The position numbers and the translations under genes were made by a program. Below the pieces are notes generated by a model, which saw nothing but the letters and a program-made list of their open reading frames with translations, was not told where the DNA came from and searched no databases. Below, piece by piece: positions 21,257-31,396 of a stretch of 64,000 bases of DNA. The number at the start of each line of letters is the position of its first letter. The first letter of the stretch is position 1. Source of the DNA: Caulochytrium protostelioides (lineage: Eukaryota; Chytridiomycota; Caulochytriomycetes; Caulochytriales; Caulochytriaceae); the NCBI GenBank assembly GCA_003615045.1, contig ML014120.1, forward strand, positions 62,001 to 126,000, written 5' to 3'.

Positions 21257-22729
21257 ATGTCTCACCGGTATGTCTTGAACGCCGCTCCGAGCTTGCTGAC
21301 CGCCGTATGCATCCTTCCTGCCGCGCTGACTGGCCCCGACGACCTGACCGCAATGCGCGTATCGCGTATGGATGAAGCATCCGTGATGGATGCCAGCGCT
21401 GCCGGCGTCGTGCGCGTGTCATGCCGCCAGGACCCAGCGTCGCGGCTGGAGGATGGATGCCGTTCCTGAGAACTCTGACGCTGAAAGAGACGACGACCCG
21501 TCGACTCACCTCCGCCTTGCTTTTCTTAAATTCCATGCCATGAACGCTCCTGTTTCCCCGTTTCCAGCAAGTACGAAGCGCCCCGCCACGGTTCGCTCGG
21601 CTTCTCGCCGCGCAAGCGCGCCCGCTCTTACCGCGGCAAGTGCAAGGCCTTCCCCAAGGACGATGCCACCAAGAAGGTCCACCTGACCGCCTTCATGGGC
21701 TACAAGGCCGGCATGACCCACATTGTCCGCGACCTTGAGCGCCCCGGCTCCAAGATGCACAAGAAGGAGATCGTCGAGGCCGTCACGATCATCGAGACGC
21801 CGCCCGTGGTCGCCGTCGGTGTGGTCGGCTACATCGAGACCCCGCGCGGTCTCCGTGCCCTGACCACCGTCTGGGCCGAGCACCTGTCGGAGGACCTCCG
21901 CCGCCGCTTCTACAAGCGCTGGTCGAACTCCAAGAAGCTCGCCTACACCAAGTACGCCAAGAAGTACCAGGTTGAGGGCGCCATGGACGCCCAGTTCGAG
22001 CGCCTGAAGAAGTACTGCGCTGTCATCCGCGTTATTGTCCACACCCAGGTCCGCAAGACCTCGGTTGGCCAGAAGAAGGCCCACCTCATGGAGGTCCAGC
22101 TCAACGGCGGCTCCGTCGCCGACAAGGTTGAGTGGGTCAAGGAGCACCTCGAGAAGGCTCTCCCCATCGCCGACACGTTCGAGCAGGACGAGATGGTCGA
22201 CCTCATTGGTGTCACGAAGGGTCACGGTTTCGAGGGTGTCACCCACCGTTGGGGCACCAAGAAGCTGCCGCGCAAGACCCACAAGGGTCTCCGCAAGGTC
22301 GCTTGTATCGGTGCCTGGCACCCGAGCCGTGTCATGTACTCCGTGCCCCGTGCCGGTCAGCGCGGTTACCACCACCGTACCGAGATGAACAAGAAGATCT
22401 ACCGCATGGGCGTTGCCGACCCCAAGGCCGCCTCTGGCGCCGCCACCGAGTTCGATCTCACCGAGAAGGGCATCACCCCGCTCGGCGGCTTCCCCCACTA
22501 CGGTACCATCAAGCAGGACTGGATCATGGTCAAGGGCTCGTGCGTCGGTACCCGCAAGCGCCTCATCACCATCCGCAAGTCGCTCCTCACCCACACCAAG
22601 CGCTCGGCGCTCGAGAAGGTGTCCCTCAAGTTCATCGACACCTCCTCCAAGTGGGGTCACGGCCGCTTCCAGACCGTCTCGGAGAAGAAGACCTTCTTCG
22701 GCCCGACCAAGAAGGACGCCCAGCAGTAA
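21257..22729 (+). CDS. RPL3: 60S ribosomal protein L3 (uL3)
   Basis: Two exons (21257-21267 and 21568-22729) encode 390 residues, against 387 in yeast. L3 is a core protein of the large cytosolic subunit whose extensions reach the peptidyl-transferase centre. The first exon gives MSH plus two bases of Arg; after splicing the N-terminus reads [20 protein letters not shown], as expected for eukaryotic L3. Other landmarks are [38 protein letters not shown] and [20 protein letters not shown]. Codon use is strongly biased to C-ending codons, typical of a highly expressed gene. It is convergent with the mitochondrial Phe-tRNA synthetase gene. Confidence 0.98.
21268..21567 (+). other. Intron of RPL3
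   Basis: A 300-bp intron with donor GTATGT and acceptor TTTCCAG, splitting the fourth codon. CTGAC-type branch-point candidates occur, but none is obviously the one used. I looked for an embedded snoRNA and see no convincing C/D boxes. Confidence 0.93.
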
Positions 22730-23091
22730 GCGTCAGCTTGGCTTCTCGCTGTTGCTTCCGCATGGACGCTTCTCCTCTGCATTCAGCGCGCTCGGTCGAC
22801 TGCGGTCGCACGCCTTGGGCAAGTCTGCCGTCGATGCGTCGGTGCTGCGCTGTGTTTTCCGGCTTCATCAGGCCCCTGGTTACCGGTCTGCGGTCGCCGT
22901 TTAGTCTTTAATTCATTTATGCAGTCTGTCGTCTGATCAGAAAATGATGTCTATTTTCGGGAATGGGGTGTCGATGTGGTATTCTGTTGATAGATCCCGC
23001 CGGATAGGGTCCTCTGACGGCGAGAAGCATGACAGGTAGAGGGTTTGTTATAACGTCGTTGGATACATCGACGTCAGTTATGACGATCCGC
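22730..23091. other. Convergent intergenic region
   Basis: A 362-bp stretch between the stop codons of RPL3 (+) and the Phe-tRNA synthetase gene (-), with AT-rich sequence around 22.9-23.05 kb that probably holds both polyadenylation sites. No gene. Confidence 0.6.
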
Positions 23092-24579
23092 TTATCCGCG
23101 GATCTCGACCCCGAGTTCCTGCGCCATCCGGGCCGCGATCTGCGCTTGCCAGGCATCAACTTCGGCGTTCGTCAAGGTGCGGTCCATGTGCCGGTAGTGG
23201 ACGCGGTAGCACATGCTTGTCCTGCCCGTTTTGGGATGCGTGAACGTATCGATGCATTCGAGACGCTCAACGCTGTCACCCGCGACTTCGCGCGTAATCT
23301 CGGCCAGCGCATTCTCCTCAAACCCCGCCGCCGGGCGCCAGAAGGACACGTCCTTGTAGCACACGGGATAACGCGAGTATGGCACAAAGCGGCGGACGCG
23401 CCCGTCCGCGAACTGGCTGAGGAAGCGCTCGTCCTCACTCCAGAAGTACCGGATATCCGGAATCCCGAACATCACCATCGCGAGGCGCTCGAGGCCGATG
23501 CCGAAGGCCCAGCCCACGTGGTCCGAGAGCCCGGCGCGGTCCATGATCGACTGCTGGACGACGCCGCACCCAAGCAGCTCCAGCCACTGGCCCTCCCAAA
23601 AGACTTCGAGCTCCCAGCTCGGCGACGTGAAGGGGAACGACCCTTCGATCCACCGCATCGGCAGGTCGGTGGCCGGCATCGCGGACGCCGGCTGGATTGG
23701 GACGCCCGGCGCCGCGGCAGGGGCCGGCGACGCGTCGCGCTTGGCTTCGGCCGCCGCGCCAAAGACATGGCGCACCAGACCTTCAAGCGCGTCGCGGAGG
23801 TGCTGGCCGACCGCGAGACTCACGCGCGGGTCGTGCACGCCCTGGATCGGGTTGCCCGCGTGAATCCAGGTCGGCCGGCCCGCCAGGGGCTGGAGGTCCA
23901 CGGGCCCCGGAGCGGCAGCGATGACGGCCTGCTGCCAGGCGGGCCCCATCGTGTAGATCCCCTCGGTCTGGTGGAACACGGGGTAGTGGCTCGCGTCGAT
24001 CTCATCGCGCCGATACACATCCGCGCTGATGAGGTAGCCGGCGGCCTGGTGCGAGCGCAGGGCGTCGTGCTGGTGCGCCGAAGTATGCGTCCTCAAGAGG
24101 TGCTCGGCATTAACATAGTAAGTGTCGGAGCGCGCGCGGCCCGGGTGGTCCGGCGGGAAGCACAGGGCATCAAAGTTCGCCTGTGGCGTCACCACGGGCG
24201 GGAGGTCATCGAGGGCTTGCACGTGGTGCGGCCGGCAGCCGCGTTCTTCGCACGGCGGAAACGTCCGCGGATCGCCGAAGTAGGACTCAATGAGGCGCTT
24301 GGTGATTGCCAGCGGGTGGCCCGGCAGGCGGTGCAGGTGGCGGCCGATCCGCGAGAGCACCGTCGGCGAGACATTGCTCATCGCGTCACGCGGATAGCTC
24401 CGGCCCAGGATGGTGGTGGTGGTGGCCGGATCCGTTGACGGCGTCGGCGTCGGCGACCATGACGGCAATGCGGTGGCAAAGAAGCGGCATGGCGATGACG
24501 ACGATGATAACAAATCCGCGGGCGATGGCCGCGGCGCGGCCCTTACCCAGCGGAGCGCGCTGGGCCGTGCGGCGAGCAT
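23092..24579 (-). CDS. FARS2: Mitochondrial phenylalanyl-tRNA synthetase
   Basis: An intron-free frame of 495 residues, in the range of monomeric mitochondrial PheRS (about 450-470). The enzyme charges mitochondrial tRNA-Phe. Residues 1-60 are rich in Arg, Ser and Ala and serve as a presequence. The class II catalytic core contains NAEHLLRTHTSAHQ, YRRDEIDASHYPVFHQTEG, GCGVVQQSIMDRAGL and WAFGIGLERLAMVMFGIPDI. The C-terminus is the ferredoxin-fold anticodon-binding domain, from YSRYPVCYKDVSFW to the end. An Ala/Pro-rich insertion of about 35 residues sits between AAAEAKRD and DLPMRWIEGSFPFT. The start at 24579 is the first ATG of the frame and gives a good targeting sequence. Confidence 0.95.
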   Translation of the reverse strand: MLAARPSALRWVRAAPRPSPADLLSSSSSPCRFFATALPSWSPTPTPSTDPATTTTILGRSYPRDAMSNVSPTVLSRIGRHLHRLPGHPLAITKRLIESYFGDPRTFPPCEERGCRPHHVQALDDLPPVVTPQANFDALCFPPDHPGRARSDTYYVNAEHLLRTHTSAHQHDALRSHQAAGYLISADVYRRDEIDASHYPVFHQTEGIYTMGPAWQQAVIAAAPGPVDLQPLAGRPTWIHAGNPIQGVHDPRVSLAVGQHLRDALEGLVRHVFGAAAEAKRDASPAPAAAPGVPIQPASAMPATDLPMRWIEGSFPFTSPSWELEVFWEGQWLELLGCGVVQQSIMDRAGLSDHVGWAFGIGLERLAMVMFGIPDIRYFWSEDERFLSQFADGRVRRFVPYSRYPVCYKDVSFWRPAAGFEENALAEITREVAGDSVERLECIDTFTHPKTGRTSMCYRVHYRHMDRTLTNAEVDAWQAQIAARMAQELGVEIRG

Positions 24580-25954
24580 GAGCGACGGCTGCTGCTTCGT
24601 TTCTCTAAATACCCGCGTGGCGACACGCGGGTATCACGCGATCCGTGCGGATCCAGCTGGGAGGGCCGCGGGCTAGCAATGGCGAGCGGTGACACAGTTC
24701 TCGTGTATGTATCAATAGGGAGAATGCGCGATAGGCAGACGGCATGTGACGGCGGGGTTAGATCGGCGCATTCCCGTCCTGCGCTAAGCTCGGCTTGCAC
24801 GTGCAACGCGAAGGTGCAACGTGTAACGGCTCCTGACCTTCGAGCCGAAGGCAACGGCGGAGATATTTTTTTCTGCGTCTAGCCACAGGCAAGTCGCGTT
24901 AGGGTGGTATGAGCCCGCACACCGAGTGGCCGATGCCAAGCACCGGCTAGCAACGCTTGGAGCACGCGGCGGTCCTGTCGCCAAGCAGTTACGCAACTCC
25001 GCCCCGTCCATGAGGTGGCGCCGTCGGGGGTCCATCCCATCCTTGTGCCGCCTGGGGCGAGCCCATGGCTTTGCGGGCCTGGGTGATGCACACGACGATG
25101 CGCTATGGATCGCCAACACATCATATTCCTTAATCGATACTCGTAGACAATTCTTTTCGACCTGCAAGCTATCCTCACCGACATCATTATCACGAAAGTT
25201 TCGGATACGCCCCTTAGCCTCCACTATCCACCATCACGTCGACGTACCGGGTGGTCAGCGAGCGGGGTAGCCAGTCCAATGGCGATGCGTCTTTGACATG
25301 GTTATTGCCCCTAGCGATAGTGATGGATGACGCCGCATGATCAGCACCGAGTAAAGATTCACGTGTTCTTGAACGCGGCGTGGCAAAACAGGTCAAAAAA
25401 AGCGACACGTTGGCCGATGGATGACTATGCTTGCGGCGGCCGTGGCGGCGCCGCCCCGCCTGGACCCTGACGACCGCCGCCGCCGTCGCCGCCGTCGCCG
25501 CCGTCGCCGCCGTCGCCGCCATCGCCGCCACCGAACACGCATCACCTGGCTGCGCGCGCCCGTACCGGCGTCGTGGCGGCTCCTGGCCCCTGCCGCGTCC
25601 CAACCTTCTGGGGTGGCCTGGGTCGCCACGGGCGACTCGCCCCCCGCCCCGCAGCGCGCCCCCCTGCGCATCATCGGACCGCGCGGAGTCGGCCAGCCAG
25701 ACATCGGCGTTTCATGCGCCCATCGTCCTGCCTTCCGCCTGGCACGTCTCCTCAAAATCAGACGAAGCGACGTGCAGCGCTGCAGCGGCTGACGTATGAC
25801 GCATGGCCGACCGCTCACGTGAATGCCGCGTGCTGCTTGCTGCTGATATACCACGCCCTCGCTGTTGTCGGGCGACCCGGCTTCCCGCATACCTCATAGC
25901 GCCAGCCTCCCTCTTCCCCTCCCCCGATTAACCCGCTCGTCGCTGCTCCTCACG
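24580..25954. other. Divergent intergenic region, no gene seen
   Basis: The region between FARS2 (-) and the GrpE gene (+) holds promoters and a (CGCCGT)n tract. The pyrimidine-rich CTCTTCCCCTCCCCC stretch at about 25.91 kb directly precedes the GrpE start and is a likely initiation region. The frames present are products of high GC. Confidence 0.55.
25474..25536. repeat. (CGCCGT)n hexanucleotide array
   Basis: About ten copies of a CGCCGT/CGCCGC unit in the region upstream of the GrpE gene. Confidence 0.85.
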
Positions 25955-26656
25955 ATGCTGATTGCCCGTTCCTTGCTGGCGGCCGCGCGCCCCGGCATCG
26001 CGATGCGCGCCGCGGCGCTGCGCATGGCGCCGGCGTCGCGCCTTGCTTACTCCACCGAGGCCGCCTCGGACGCCAAGACCGACACGAAGCCCGAGGGCCA
26101 GGCGCCGCCCGCGTCCGAGACCGATGAGGCGTTGGCCGCCGCCGCCAAGGCGTCGACCGAGCTCTTGGGCAAGCTGGACAAGGCCGAGACGAAGGTCGTC
26201 GAGCTGACGGACAATCTGCGCCGCGCGCTCGCGGAGCAGGAGAACATCCGCGCGCGCCACCGCAAGGAGCTTGCGGACGCGAAGGTGTACGCGATTTCCA
26301 AGTTCGCGAGCGATCTGCTGGACACGGCGGATGTGCTGAGCATGGCGCTGAACGCCGTCCCCCAGCCGGCGCTCGCGGCCGACAAGGGCGAGGCCAACAA
26401 GGACCTGCGCGACTTCTACACGGGCGTCGAGATGACCCGCAAGAACCTTCTCAAGGCGATGAACCGCCACGGCATCGACATGTTTGACCCGATCAACGAG
26501 CCGTTCGACCCGAACTACCACCAGGCGCTGTTCCACACCGCGATGCCTGACAAGGAGGCGGGCACGATCTTTGCCGTCATGAAACAGGGCTACAAGTTCA
26601 AGGACCGCGTGCTGCGTCCTGCCCAGGTGGGGGTCGTCAAGGACCCCGACGCGTAA
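25955..26656 (+). CDS. MGE1: Mitochondrial GrpE-type nucleotide exchange factor (Mge1)
   Basis: A 233-residue protein, the usual length of fungal Mge1. GrpE/Mge1 drives ADP release from mitochondrial Hsp70 during protein import and folding in the matrix. Residues 1-33 are a classic presequence (MLIARSLLAAARPGIAMR, Arg and Ala, no acids) ending at RLAYSTEA. A long coiled coil follows (about 50-115: STELLGKLDKAETKVVEL, LAEQENIRARHRKELADA). It leads to the four-helix and beta-wing region with LLKAMNRHGID, FDPNYHQALFHT, GTIFAVMKQGYKFKDRVLRP and AQVGVV. The start is set at 25955 because translation from upstream codons would bury the presequence. Confidence 0.96.
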   Translation: MLIARSLLAAARPGIAMRAAALRMAPASRLAYSTEAASDAKTDTKPEGQAPPASETDEALAAAAKASTELLGKLDKAETKVVELTDNLRRALAEQENIRARHRKELADAKVYAISKFASDLLDTADVLSMALNAVPQPALAADKGEANKDLRDFYTGVEMTRKNLLKAMNRHGIDMFDPINEPFDPNYHQALFHTAMPDKEAGTIFAVMKQGYKFKDRVLRPAQVGVVKDPDA

Positions 26657-28214
26657 GCGCCGCTCGCCTGCCGTATGCCTAAGCGTGCGGTTGGTTCGAC
26701 CGCTTGAACCGCACGCACGGCACAGCATTTGTATTATAGTCGATAGTTTTTTTAATCGCATCATCGTTTGCATATGTGATGCGGCTCGCGTCGTTCATGT
26801 CAGGAAGGGGAGCCCGGGTCTCCTCCTCCCCCCTGGCGTCGGGTCGATGCTCGTCGGCCCACAGGCATTCTTCTCTCTATCCCAGGACCGAGTCTCAGCC
26901 CCGCGTCGAGTTGTCGTCAAAAAAGGGGTGCAGCACACTGCGTGGGGTCCATATCATCGTGTCGTGGCGGGCATCGCCGTGTTGCCATCACGTCCCGCAC
27001 CCGAGCAACTCACTGCTGAAATGCCTCGTCGACAGCGACCCGGAATGGATCCGAATGAGGCGATCGATTAAGCGGAACCATCGAGCATTGTTCTCGCACA
27101 CAAACAACACGCCGCGGCGATAATTCATTTTTCTCTTCGGTGTTCATAATTTGCTTCGGAGGCAGCCCTCTCTCGTTGTATCTGCCCGGCTCGGCCCACG
27201 GAGAAAGCGGAGTAGAGAAGCGGCGGGGTCAAAAAGCTCCGCCACGCAACTTTGGCCGAGTGTGCCGCTGGGCTGGGCTCGAAGGGGGGTCCAGCCTCGC
27301 AGGCCATCCCTTGGGGCGAGCATCGACATGTGAGGGCCGAACCCTCCCGTCGGAAGGACGGGCTGCCCGGGCGTCGCAGCGTCGGTCCGCCCTGATGCCT
27401 GCGGTACGGCAGAGATAGCGAGGCGACTCCGACGCGGCCAAGCATGCGCAGAACCTCGCCTCCGGCATCAGCCAGGCGCCCCAGCTGCTCCGAGCCGCGT
27501 CGGGGTTGTACTTGAGCCGCGGCAGGCCACCCCTCGCGAGAAGGATGCGCCAAGGCCGAACGGCTCGATGCGGGCGGACGGCGCCGTCAGGCCATCGGTC
27601 GGGCGGGGAGCTCAGCGTCGAAGGCGAGTCGGGCGGCGCCAGGTGCTTGGCTCGCATGGCTCGCATGGCTCGCATGGCCGCGCCTCCCGCCGCCTTCCTC
27701 GAGCGCTGGGACGCCACCAACAGACGCATGGCCGTTGGCGGCATCGATGCTGCCCGGGTCAGGGGTGCAGGGGGTTGCGCAGACCAGAAGCACGGGCGGG
27801 TCGCTGCAACGGAACCGTGACAGGGGGATCTTGCGGCCTCCCGACATGGCGGCATCTCCGATGAGGTCCCGGGAATGCCGTGAGGGGCTCGGGACGGGTC
27901 ATGCTCGGCTGGGTAGAAGCGCGCCGGTCGTTGTCGACCAAGAGACAGACAGACGCTTGCGACGCGCTCATAAGAGGCTATTGATGTCGAAGTTCGCGTG
28001 GTGTGTTTCTTGTTCGAGCCGCGACGCGCTGTGCCGATATCTCCTTGACGCCGCCGCCACATACCCCTCGGCCCGTCAGTCACGGTCGTGGTTTTGTTTC
28101 TCTCCGACGACCCTCCGACGACGCCGGACCCCCCCCTTTTTTCTCTCCATTGCCGACGGGCCCGTGCTTCTTAGCGGCTTTCCCCTGGTCATCGCTGCGG
28201 TTGTCTCGGCCGCG
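26657..28214. other. Intergenic region without a recognised gene
   Basis: A 1.56-kb stretch with a strong hairpin just after the GrpE gene, a 10-base GGCTCGCATG tandem near 27.65 kb and GC-rich open frames on both strands that read as low complexity. The last 200 bases form the 5' region of the aspartic protease gene, including the pyrimidine-rich CCCCCCCTTTTTTCTCTCC stretch near 28.14 kb. Confidence 0.5.
26683..26716 (+). terminator. 10-bp perfect hairpin in the GrpE 3' region
   Basis: GCGTGCGGTT and AACCGCACGC are perfect inverted complements separated by 14 bases, starting 27 bases after the GrpE stop codon. It would form a stable stem-loop in the 3' untranslated region; a function is not known. 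Confidence 0.5.
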
Positions 28215-31019
28215 ATGCACGGCGTCTCGGCCCTCTTCATGGCGGCGGCCATGGCGACGCTGTCGCTGGCCGCCTCGATCGGCGCCCACGACGCCGCGGC
28301 CCAGCCGCCGATCCGCATGGCGTTCGCGTCCCCAGGGCGCATCGACACGCCCGAGAAATTCGCCTTCCACGCCCGCGAAGCCTACCACCGCTATGCGCGC
28401 GCCGAGCCCACGCCCGCGCCAGCGGGCATCGACCACGACGGTATCGACGTTGCCGTCGTCACCAAGACCGTCGCGACGGCTGTCGAGGTCGTGATGACGG
28501 ACGTGGCCGTGCCCGCGCCAACGCTGACCGTCTCGACGGTGTCGGAGCTGTCGGTGGCGGCGCCCACGGGCAATGTGCTTCCGGACGCGATGCTGACGGT
28601 CTCGACCATCAGCGAGGTCCTGGCGCCCGAAGCCACGACGTCGGTCACGACCGCGACGCTGACGACGTCGATGGTGGTCACTTCTTCCCAGCGGCTGGCC
28701 GCGACGCCGGTGCCGACGCTGACGCTGACGGCGCCGGCGCCGATGACGGCGGACGACGATTCGGACGACGATGATCTCGCGGACAAGGTCGAGATCGTGC
28801 TCTTTGTCAATGACCTCTCGGATGCCGGTCCGGACGACGGCAGCGCTGCGCTTGGCTCAGCTTCAGCCCCGACTCGTGCAAACGCGGCTCCGTCGTACCC
28901 GACGTCTCACGGCAATCTGCTTCGCGAGCCGGCGCCCCGCTTCCCGACGAGCGGCCGCGGCGGCCACCCCCACATCGACGACGACGAAGACTGGCACTAT
29001 ACCATGACCGCGTTCCCCCGCTCGCCGCCGCAGGCGAACCGCGAGCATCCGCCGCCGATGCACGGGCTCCCCCCGCACAGGCTGCCGCCGATGCACGGCC
29101 ACTCGGAGCCGCGCCCGGCCTTCTCTGGCGCCCAGGCGCCGTTCGATCTCCAGGAGGCGCTGGAACGCCAGCAAATGCAAGCCGAGCTGGAGAAGATGGT
29201 CTCGACGCATGCCCCGTGGACGGCCCGCGGCTCGCCCTCGAGCACCAGCAGCACCGCCAGCAACGACGGGTCGGACAACGCGTCGGACAACGCGTCCGAG
29301 GATGGCGAGACGGCGATGCCGATTATGATCCTGATCCCCAAGGCGGACGGCATGGGCGGCTCGGATGCGGACGAGATGAACGACGGGTTCAACGGCCCGC
29401 TGATCCTTCCGGCGCCGACACGCCAGGGCTACTGGGGCCACGGCCCTGCGTTTGTGGGACCGCATGCTTTCCACGAGCCCCAGTGGAGCCCGAAGGACCG
29501 CACCTTCCAGGGCCAGCCGGTCCCGGCAGACCCGCAGTTCCCGCCCCCGTGGCTCCAGGACTTCCACCACCGCTTCCTCACGGACAGCGGCACCAGCCCC
29601 GCGAACGGCAGCAGCACCGATATTGCGTCAGAGGGCGACACGCCCGAGGCGATGGTGATCGTTGCGATGATCCCGCTGAACGATGAGGCGCTCGCCGGCA
29701 TCGAGGGGCAGGCAACGTCGGACGATTCCCCGACACTCTCGGCCACGCCTGCGGCCAGCCGCTCCGCCACGTCGGCGGCGACATCCGCAGTCCTCGCGGC
29801 CCACCGCTCGGTGGCGGTGGCATTGAAGGACGACGCCGCCCCGGACGTGATCAGTGCTACCCCCACGGGCGCCGGGACCCCCCGCCTGGGCAACCAGGCC
29901 GATGGCCAGCTCCACAACGGAGAAGACGAGCCGCCGCACGTCGATGTGAAGACGGGGTCCAAGACGGACGCCGTTCCGGGCACTGAGGTCCAGCTGGCCG
30001 CCAACGCGACGGCCACGGCGGTGCCCGGCCAGGATCGCATGCCTTTCCGCGACGTGTTCGGCTCGCAGTTCTACGCGGAGGTTTCGGTCGGCGAGCCAGC
30101 GCTGGTGATGCGGATGCTGCTCGACACGGGTTCCCCGACGACGACGCTGTTTTCGCAGCATTGCGGCGACGAGTCGTGCCGCACGCACCGCTTGTACAAA
30201 TCGGAAGACTCGGCAACGTTCGAGCGGGACGGCCGTCCGATCCGCATCCCGTACGCGACGGGCATGGTCTCCGGTATCGTGTCCCGCGACGACTTCCGCA
30301 TCGGCAAGTTCACCGTGGCCAACATGACCTTCACGGAAATCACGGCGGCGCCCGGCCGCACGTTCATGTACACGAGTTTCGACGGCGTGCTCGGTCTGGG
30401 CCGCCCCGGCAAGAACGAAATCGTCTACGACGGGATGCCGCCGTTCATGGACCGGCTGTGGGCCTCGGGGCAGCTGGCGGAGCGCATGTTCTCGCTGTAC
30501 TTCTCGCCGACGCGCAACTATCACAACTGGCTCACTATTGGCGGTCAAGACGCCGAGAGCATGGCCAAGCTGGTGCAGCCACTCACGTGGGCGCCGCTGA
30601 TCTCCGACGCCTACTGGCAGGTCGCTGCCATCGGCATGACCCTCAACACTGGCACGCTGGACATCCGTCAGGTTGTGTTTGATACCGGCACGTCGATGAT
30701 CGGCGTCTCCAAGAAGGTCCGCGACCAGATCGTTCACTCTGTGTGGCACTTTACGATGAACGACATCGCCGTTATCAGCTGCAAGTCGACGCTCAACCTG
30801 ACCATCACGCTCGCCGACGGCAGCACGATCTCGCTGCGGGACGATGAGCTCATGCTGCCCGTCGGCGCCATTGGTCGCTGCATGCTGTCCATCGTCGCCC
30901 TGCCCATCGACGACGACACCATCGTCCTCGGCACGCCCTTCTTCCAGCGCTACTACGTGAGCTTCGACGAGGGCAACCAGCGCATCGGTTTCGGCCGGAC
31001 CCGCCAGCCCATCGAGTAA
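28215..31019 (+). CDS. Pepsin-family (A1) aspartic protease with long N-terminal extension
   Basis: From the ATG at 28215 the product has 934 residues; typical secreted A1 proteases have about 400. The catalytic domain is confined to roughly residues 610-934. The first active-site motif is LLDTGSPTT with Asp637, and the second is VFDTGTSMIG with Asp823. Also present are FDGVLGLGRPGKNEI (flap-to-core region), a cysteine pair around HCGDESCRTH, and DDTIVLGTPFFQRYYVSFDE at the end. MHGVSALFMAAAMATLSLA looks like a signal peptide, so entry into the secretory pathway is likely. Residues about 50-600 are Ser/Thr/Pro/Asp-rich without a domain, either a long propeptide or a mucin-like stalk. There is no obvious GPI signal or membrane segment at the C-terminus. 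The frame is open further upstream but lacks signal character there. Confidence 0.88.
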   Translation: MHGVSALFMAAAMATLSLAASIGAHDAAAQPPIRMAFASPGRIDTPEKFAFHAREAYHRYARAEPTPAPAGIDHDGIDVAVVTKTVATAVEVVMTDVAVPAPTLTVSTVSELSVAAPTGNVLPDAMLTVSTISEVLAPEATTSVTTATLTTSMVVTSSQRLAATPVPTLTLTAPAPMTADDDSDDDDLADKVEIVLFVNDLSDAGPDDGSAALGSASAPTRANAAPSYPTSHGNLLREPAPRFPTSGRGGHPHIDDDEDWHYTMTAFPRSPPQANREHPPPMHGLPPHRLPPMHGHSEPRPAFSGAQAPFDLQEALERQQMQAELEKMVSTHAPWTARGSPSSTSSTASNDGSDNASDNASEDGETAMPIMILIPKADGMGGSDADEMNDGFNGPLILPAPTRQGYWGHGPAFVGPHAFHEPQWSPKDRTFQGQPVPADPQFPPPWLQDFHHRFLTDSGTSPANGSSTDIASEGDTPEAMVIVAMIPLNDEALAGIEGQATSDDSPTLSATPAASRSATSAATSAVLAAHRSVAVALKDDAAPDVISATPTGAGTPRLGNQADGQLHNGEDEPPHVDVKTGSKTDAVPGTEVQLAANATATAVPGQDRMPFRDVFGSQFYAEVSVGEPALVMRMLLDTGSPTTTLFSQHCGDESCRTHRLYKSEDSATFERDGRPIRIPYATGMVSGIVSRDDFRIGKFTVANMTFTEITAAPGRTFMYTSFDGVLGLGRPGKNEIVYDGMPPFMDRLWASGQLAERMFSLYFSPTRNYHNWLTIGGQDAESMAKLVQPLTWAPLISDAYWQVAAIGMTLNTGTLDIRQVVFDTGTSMIGVSKKVRDQIVHSVWHFTMNDIAVISCKSTLNLTITLADGSTISLRDDELMLPVGAIGRCMLSIVALPIDDDTIVLGTPFFQRYYVSFDEGNQRIGFGRTRQPIE

Positions 31020-31204
31020 GCATAGGTTAAGTGGTGCATCAGCCAAGCATCATTCTATAGAAGTTTAATCTCTCTCTCTCTCCTATTCAATCTTAGTATC
31101 ATATCCGGTTTGACTGAACGGTTGCCGTGTCGACGTTGGTAACTCCCCGATACGAGAGCGGCACGCTGCAGCAATAAGCTTCACTCGAAGGGATGAAAAA
31201 AGTG

Positions 31205-31312
31205 ACCTGGCCGGCACGCGCGATCGCATACACGTAGGCGCGGCTGGCCTGGAGCTTCGTGTACATATCGGCGAACTTGCCCTTCACCAGCTAGAAGGTG
31301 CCAACGTTCGAC
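31205..31312 (-). pseudogene. Isovaleryl-CoA dehydrogenase exon fragment
   Basis: Read on the minus strand, the sequence encodes GTF, a TAG, then LVKGKFADMYTKLQASRAYV and YAIARA. In isovaleryl-CoA dehydrogenase (leucine catabolism, mitochondrial) this helix reads GxFQL(V/M)xGKxADMYT, so the TAG stands where a Gln codon is expected. It could be a nonsense change (CAG to TAG) or an old acceptor site (CTTCTAG) preceding an isolated exon. The similarity stops after ARA, where GTCACT could be an old donor. I find no other exon of this gene nearby on either strand, so this is debris and not a working gene. Confidence 0.65.
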
Positions 31313-31396
31313 GAATGACCGCCTGACCAAGGTGCAAACCCGAGACCCGACGGCCGTGCCGATCTCTCGCGCGTCCCGGGCGGGTGCCCCCCGACC

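Noticed and set aside
21268-21567. Possible C/D-box snoRNA in the RPL3 intron, because several CTGA and TGATGG strings are present
   Set aside because: No correctly spaced C and D boxes with a terminal stem could be found; CTGAC strings are also typical branch points.
21506-22660. A 384-codon open frame antisense to RPL3
   Set aside because: It is a shadow of strong codon bias in RPL3, whose plus-strand protein is unmistakable.
23029-24438. A 469-codon plus-strand frame over the Phe-tRNA synthetase gene
   Set aside because: All recognisable motifs are on the minus strand; the plus-strand translation is a GC shadow. The same applies to 53341-54447 over TRP2 and 41720-43315 over the helical-protein gene.
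29628-31046. A 472-codon open frame antisense to the aspartic protease catalytic domain
   Set aside because: The plus strand carries both DTG motifs in a continuous frame; the antisense frame has no motif.
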